From a bacterium (GTDB lineage: Bacteria; Atribacterota; JS1; SB-45; 34-128): 7,913 nt of DNA. Below, in pieces: positions 6,101 to 7,913 of the stretch. The notes under the pieces were generated by a model, which saw nothing but the letters and a program-made list of their open reading frames with translations, ran no database searches and was not told the DNA's origin. Position numbers and translations under genes: made by a program. The stretch lies in NCBI GenBank assembly GCA_018903015.1, contig JAHIPR010000164.1, positions 1-7,913 of the forward strand. The letters run 5' to 3'. How positions within the stretch are numbered: position 1 is the first letter of the stretch; the number at the start of each line of letters is the position of its first letter.

Positions 6101-6115
6101 AAAATAAAATAAAAT
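6101..6115. repeat. Three AAAAT units between nucleosidase and GNAT genes
   Basis: Three exact copies of AAAAT end at the last base of the nucleosidase-like stop codon. It is a low-complexity tract, probably without its own function, but prone to length change. Confidence 0.6.
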
Positions 6116-6840
6116 CAAATTTTATTAACCCAACCTTCAAAAATAAATTTATTCAATGCCTTATTCATAATTTCAAGTGCCTTTCCCCAATTTGCGTTTA
6201 AATCATTCTCCATCTCCTCATCAGCATTATCTGTTATCACCCGGAAAGAAAAACTTTTTATCCCATTTAGTTGTGCTATTTTTAAGACTGAGGAAGTTTC
6301 CCAATTACAGGTAATGGCACCTAATTTATGGTTTAACTCCTGACGAAGTTCTTTATTGTTTACATCCTTTTCCCCGCTGGCAACATTACCAACCTTTATT
6401 ATAGTTCCCATCGTTTCCCAAGCCCAATTCGAAAATTCTTTTAGTACTTCCTTAGAAGAAATTTTACTTAGTACTGTACTTGTCTTTAAATCATCTGGCA
6501 TTTTAGTTAAATCATCACCTGAGCAGACATCATATTCAAATGAATACTCAGCACAAACAATATCATTAATACTTAATTTTTCTGATAAAGATCCGGAAGC
6601 GCCAACATCAAATATAAAGTCAGGTTCAAACTTATCAATAATCAATTGACTTGCTGAAGCACAATGTATTTTTCCTGGACCTGCTTGTACCGCTATTACT
6701 TCTACATCTTTTTCTTTTCTTGATGAAATTAACCTGCCTGCTAATTCAGTTTCATTATGCAACTTTAATATCTCTTTACAGCTCTGATATTCAATATTGC
6801 AAGGACATATAATGCCAACTTTAATTAATAAATTAATCAT
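6115..6840 (-). CDS. Divergent nucleosidase of the MTA/SAH (MTAN, PNP/UDP) family
   Basis: Members of this family cleave the N-glycosidic bond of nucleosides such as 5'-methylthioadenosine or S-adenosylhomocysteine. In 241 residues the fold marks appear in order: VGIICPCNIEYQS (8-20) with E17 at the place of the water-activating Glu, VQAGPGKIHCASAS (51-64), DFIFDVGASGSLSEKLSINDIVCAEY (74-99), VASGEKDV (153-160), and RVITDNAD (200-207) with D204 as the probable general acid. The ribose-binding segment, usually E-M-E-G-A, reads NWETSS here (179-184). E181 is kept, but the first Glu is Asn and the Met is Trp, so the substrate may differ. The ATG at 6840 has a strong GAGGTGAG eight bases upstream. 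An attC-like element lies just upstream. Futalosine hydrolase or another nucleoside hydrolase are alternatives. Confidence 0.75.
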   Translation of the reverse strand: MINLLIKVGIICPCNIEYQSCKEILKLHNETELAGRLISSRKEKDVEVIAVQAGPGKIHCASASQLIIDKFEPDFIFDVGASGSLSEKLSINDIVCAEYSFEYDVCSGDDLTKMPDDLKTSTVLSKISSKEVLKEFSNWAWETMGTIIKVGNVASGEKDVNNKELRQELNHKLGAITCNWETSSVLKIAQLNGIKSFSFRVITDNADEEMENDLNANWGKALEIMNKALNKFIFEGWVNKI

Positions 6841-6888
6841 AAAATTATCTCACCTCAGATTTACCTTTAATAATATGAGCTACATTGC

Positions 6889-6988
6889 AAATAATGTTCC
6901 AAGCGTATCTAAAATCCGCTGTCAAGCTGGATTTGAGCGGCGCACCAAAGGCAGTTAGCCAGATATGCTCCGTTAGGTGAAGTTATCC
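6889..6988. repeat. attC-like structured site, left copy
   Basis: The site lies between the right GNAT gene and the nucleosidase gene. On minus it begins GGATAAC (6988-6982), contains CCTAACGG (6977-6970), has an imperfect hairpin with arms CCGC/GCGG and TCAA/TTGA (about 6915-6940), and ends GGAACATTATTT (6900-6889). Its last 20 bases match the second site (7717-7736) at 15 of 20 positions. Short complementary ends around an imperfect stem, at a gene boundary, are what integron attC sites look like. The right-hand core here (ATTATTT) is degenerate against the expected GTTATCC. Confidence 0.45.
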
Positions 6989-7009
6989 ACAACCTTATAA
7001 TCACAATAA

Positions 7010-7459
7010 TCACAAATCTATTTCAAAAAGCACGCCACGCTCCGTAAACCCACATTGTCTGTAGAATTTTCTCGCTTTAGTATTTGTCTTCTCAGTGCTA
7101 ACCTCAACTTCACAGCATACGAGTTTACGACTCTTTTTAATAGCACTTGATAACAGTTGCTTACCAACGCCCTTACCACGATAATTTTTATCGACGATAA
7201 GCTCGTCAATTAATCCGGAGAGACTACGATGCAAAATTGTCTTACGAGTCGTAAAGTTGACAAACCTGGCTATGATTCCTTCTATCTCTGCAACCAGAAT
7301 ATAAGAGTTAGCCTCACTTAAAAGATTTCGACAGTTCTCAGCAATCAGTTTAATGTTAATACCTTCGGTATTTCCCATAGCTTCGATGAGTTTAAGCGTC
7401 AACTTCCCAATTGTTAACAGGTCGGATTCCTTTGCTTTTCTGATGATAATATCAGTCAT
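7010..7459 (-). CDS. GNAT-family N-acetyltransferase (second)
   Basis: The 149-residue protein has a clear acetyl-CoA-binding motif A, LIDELIVDKNYRGKGVGKQLLSSA (83-106), with the RGKGVG loop. Motif B is VEVSTEKTNTKARKFYRQCGF (118-138). The N-terminus TDIIIRKAKESDLLTIGKL is the usual first strand and helix. The acceptor substrate is unknown. The ATG at 7459 has a perfect AGGAGG seven bases upstream, and this ribosome binding site overlaps the TAG stop of the 71-residue gene, so the two are translationally coupled. Base composition looks richer in G+C than the neighbouring nucleosidase and GNAT genes, in keeping with acquired DNA. The attC-like site begins 21 bases after its stop codon. Confidence 0.9.
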   Translation of the reverse strand: MTDIIIRKAKESDLLTIGKLTLKLIEAMGNTEGINIKLIAENCRNLLSEANSYILVAEIEGIIARFVNFTTRKTILHRSLSGLIDELIVDKNYRGKGVGKQLLSSAIKKSRKLVCCEVEVSTEKTNTKARKFYRQCGFTERGVLFEIDL

Positions 7460-7465
7460 ATCAAA

Positions 7466-7472
7466 CCTCCTA
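7466..7472 (-). promoter_or_regulatory. Ribosome binding site of the right GNAT gene overlapping a stop codon
   Basis: On minus, TAGGAGG contains both the TAG stop of the 71-residue gene and the AGGAGG for the GNAT start seven bases on. This arrangement favours reinitiation by the same ribosomes and a fixed expression ratio. Confidence 0.8.
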
Positions 7473-7685
7473 GGGAGTAACTTTGCCTAATGTCTTCGGT
7501 ATTCGTAAGGCATTAATTTCTTCTCTTGAATATTTTACTTCATAACCATGCCATCTTCCGATATTTCCTTTGTAATCAATCAGCATATTGCCCTTGGTAA
7601 TCGTTGCTTTGTAAACGGAAAATTTGTTGATAATCGTTGGATCACTTAACCCCTCAGCAATTATACCACCTTTCCAATCCTTCAT
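7470..7685 (-). CDS. Short hypothetical protein coupled to GNAT, possibly truncated
   Basis: The 71-residue product starts MKDWKGGIIAEGLSDPTIIN and contains GRWHGYEVKYSREEINALR (43-61). This resembles a family of small uncharacterised proteins beginning 'W-K-G-x-I-x-E-x-L-x-D-P-x-x' which usually continue about 20-30 residues beyond the 'EEI-x-x-L' helix. Here the frame ends in IPKTLGKVTP, so a C-terminal loss is suspected; this family memory is not verified. The ATG at 7685 has GGAGG nine bases upstream; an ATG seven bases earlier is in another frame and too close to the site. The TAG stop shares bases with the AGGAGG of the GNAT gene. An attC-like site lies 29 bases upstream, so it would be the first gene of a cassette. 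Confidence 0.7.
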   Translation of the reverse strand: MKDWKGGIIAEGLSDPTIINKFSVYKATITKGNMLIDYKGNIGRWHGYEVKYSREEINALRIPKTLGKVTP

Positions 7686-7714
7686 CTTTCATTACCTCCT
7701 CTTAAAGTGATGGC

Positions 7715-7835
7715 GGATAACGTTCCGGGTGTTTCTGGCGTTGCCATCCCGTTAGGGTTGGCGTAACTTTTACCTATCCAAAAGGCGGTGGTATTTCGTC
7801 TAACATCCTGCGGTTTTACTAATCCGTTGTTAGAC
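7715..7835. repeat. attC-like structured site, right copy
   Basis: On minus it runs from GTCTAAC (7835-7829, matching the attC core RYYYAAC) to GGAACGTTATCC (7726-7715). Inside are GTTAGAC (7804-7798, matching GTTRRRY), CCTAACGG (7756-7749) and a hairpin, GCCATCCC-GTTA-GGGTTGGC (7743-7762), with one mismatch. The 71-residue gene starts 29 bases after its end, with only a ribosome binding site between, as in an integron cassette. It shares ATAAYGTTCC and the following GTWTCT with the site at 6889-6988. It may be two sites joined, one being the 38-base palindrome at 7798-7835. Confidence 0.45.
7798..7835. repeat. GTCTAACA/TGTTAGAC inverted repeat
   Basis: Two exact 8-base arms (7798-7805 and 7828-7835) enclose 22 bases, within which CGG and CCG can pair as well. 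The arms carry both attC core consensus heptamers, GTCTAAC and GTTAGAC, the same pair seen at the ends of the aadA-cassette attC. At 38 bases it is shorter than known attC sites when taken alone. Confidence 0.65.
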
Positions 7836-7843
7836 ATTACTCA

Positions 7844-7913
7844 TTACGAAATTTTTTTTCCAATATATATAATATGTTGGTTAGCCCCTAAGATTGATGG
7901 ATCGGATCCATGT
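7844..7913 (-). CDS. Possible C-terminal end of an unknown gene, cut by the window edge
   Basis: On minus one frame is open from the right edge for 22 codons and ends in TAA at 7846-7844. It reads HGSDPSILGANQHIIYIGKKIS, a plausible protein tail with mixed composition. The other two minus frames close earlier: one at TAG, the other at TAA in GGGGCTAACC. The stop lies eight bases before the attC-like site, the usual distance in a cassette. Twenty-two residues do not allow a family call. Confidence 0.4.
   Translation of the reverse strand, partial: HGSDPSILGANQHIIYIGKKIS

Noticed and set aside
4743..6840. Biosynthetic cluster of methyltransferase, GNAT and nucleosidase
   Set aside because: Spacing is loose (42 and 109 bases), there is no scaffold-forming enzyme or transporter, and the mixed set fits an accessory gene run better than a pathway.
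7018..7209. Minus-strand open frame of 63 codons within the right GNAT gene
   Set aside because: It overlaps the acetyl-CoA-binding region of a well-supported GNAT gene in another frame and has no motif or ribosome binding site.
1..7913. CRISPR array or restriction/defence system
   Set aside because: No regularly spaced identical repeats, and no nuclease, helicase or Cas-like motifs in any protein.

Overview
The window is AT-rich bacterial DNA, about one third G+C by eye. Shine-Dalgarno sites are clear (AGGAGG, AAGGAG, GAGGTGAG), the tRNA has an encoded CCA and a textbook -35/-10 promoter, and the genetic code is standard. It looks like an uncultivated or anaerobic low-GC bacterium. An Atribacterota-like or clostridia-like lineage is only a guess; nothing here fixes the taxon. 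Every protein gene lies on the minus strand, and only the tRNA is on plus.

Left part (1-470). A protein gene with a UUG start runs off the left edge; its visible N-terminus has one membrane anchor. Upstream of it lies a repeat-like intergenic stretch with a GGCACGAT palindrome and four degenerate 7-base repeats. Then comes tRNA-Gly(CCC) with its own promoter. The tRNA converges on pcm, with only 10 bases between them.

Housekeeping operon (3640 down to 474). The order of transcription is a COG2509-type FAD-dependent dehydrogenase, surE (nucleotide phosphatase), a 71-residue two-helix membrane protein, and pcm (isoaspartyl protein repair methyltransferase). Gaps are 3, 28 and 25-34 bases. surE and pcm are classic neighbours linked to stationary-phase survival; the small membrane protein between them is the unusual part. 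Terminator-like hairpins and a possible promoter lie upstream.

Accessory part (7913 down to 3860). This is a loose same-strand run: the end of an unknown gene, a short possibly truncated protein coupled to a GNAT acetyltransferase, a divergent MTA/SAH-nucleosidase-like protein, a second GNAT acetyltransferase, a class I SAM methyltransferase, and an SPL-like radical SAM protein. These genes do not form an obvious pathway. Two related structured sites (about 6889-6988 and 7715-7835) bracket the short protein and GNAT pair. They resemble integron attC sites, so the right end may be a small cassette array without an integrase (CALIN-like). A perfect 15-bp palindrome with an 8-base loop separates the methyltransferase and radical SAM genes and looks like a REP-type element. 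The cassette-like right end is the best candidate for something undescribed; I see no evidence for a complete new system.
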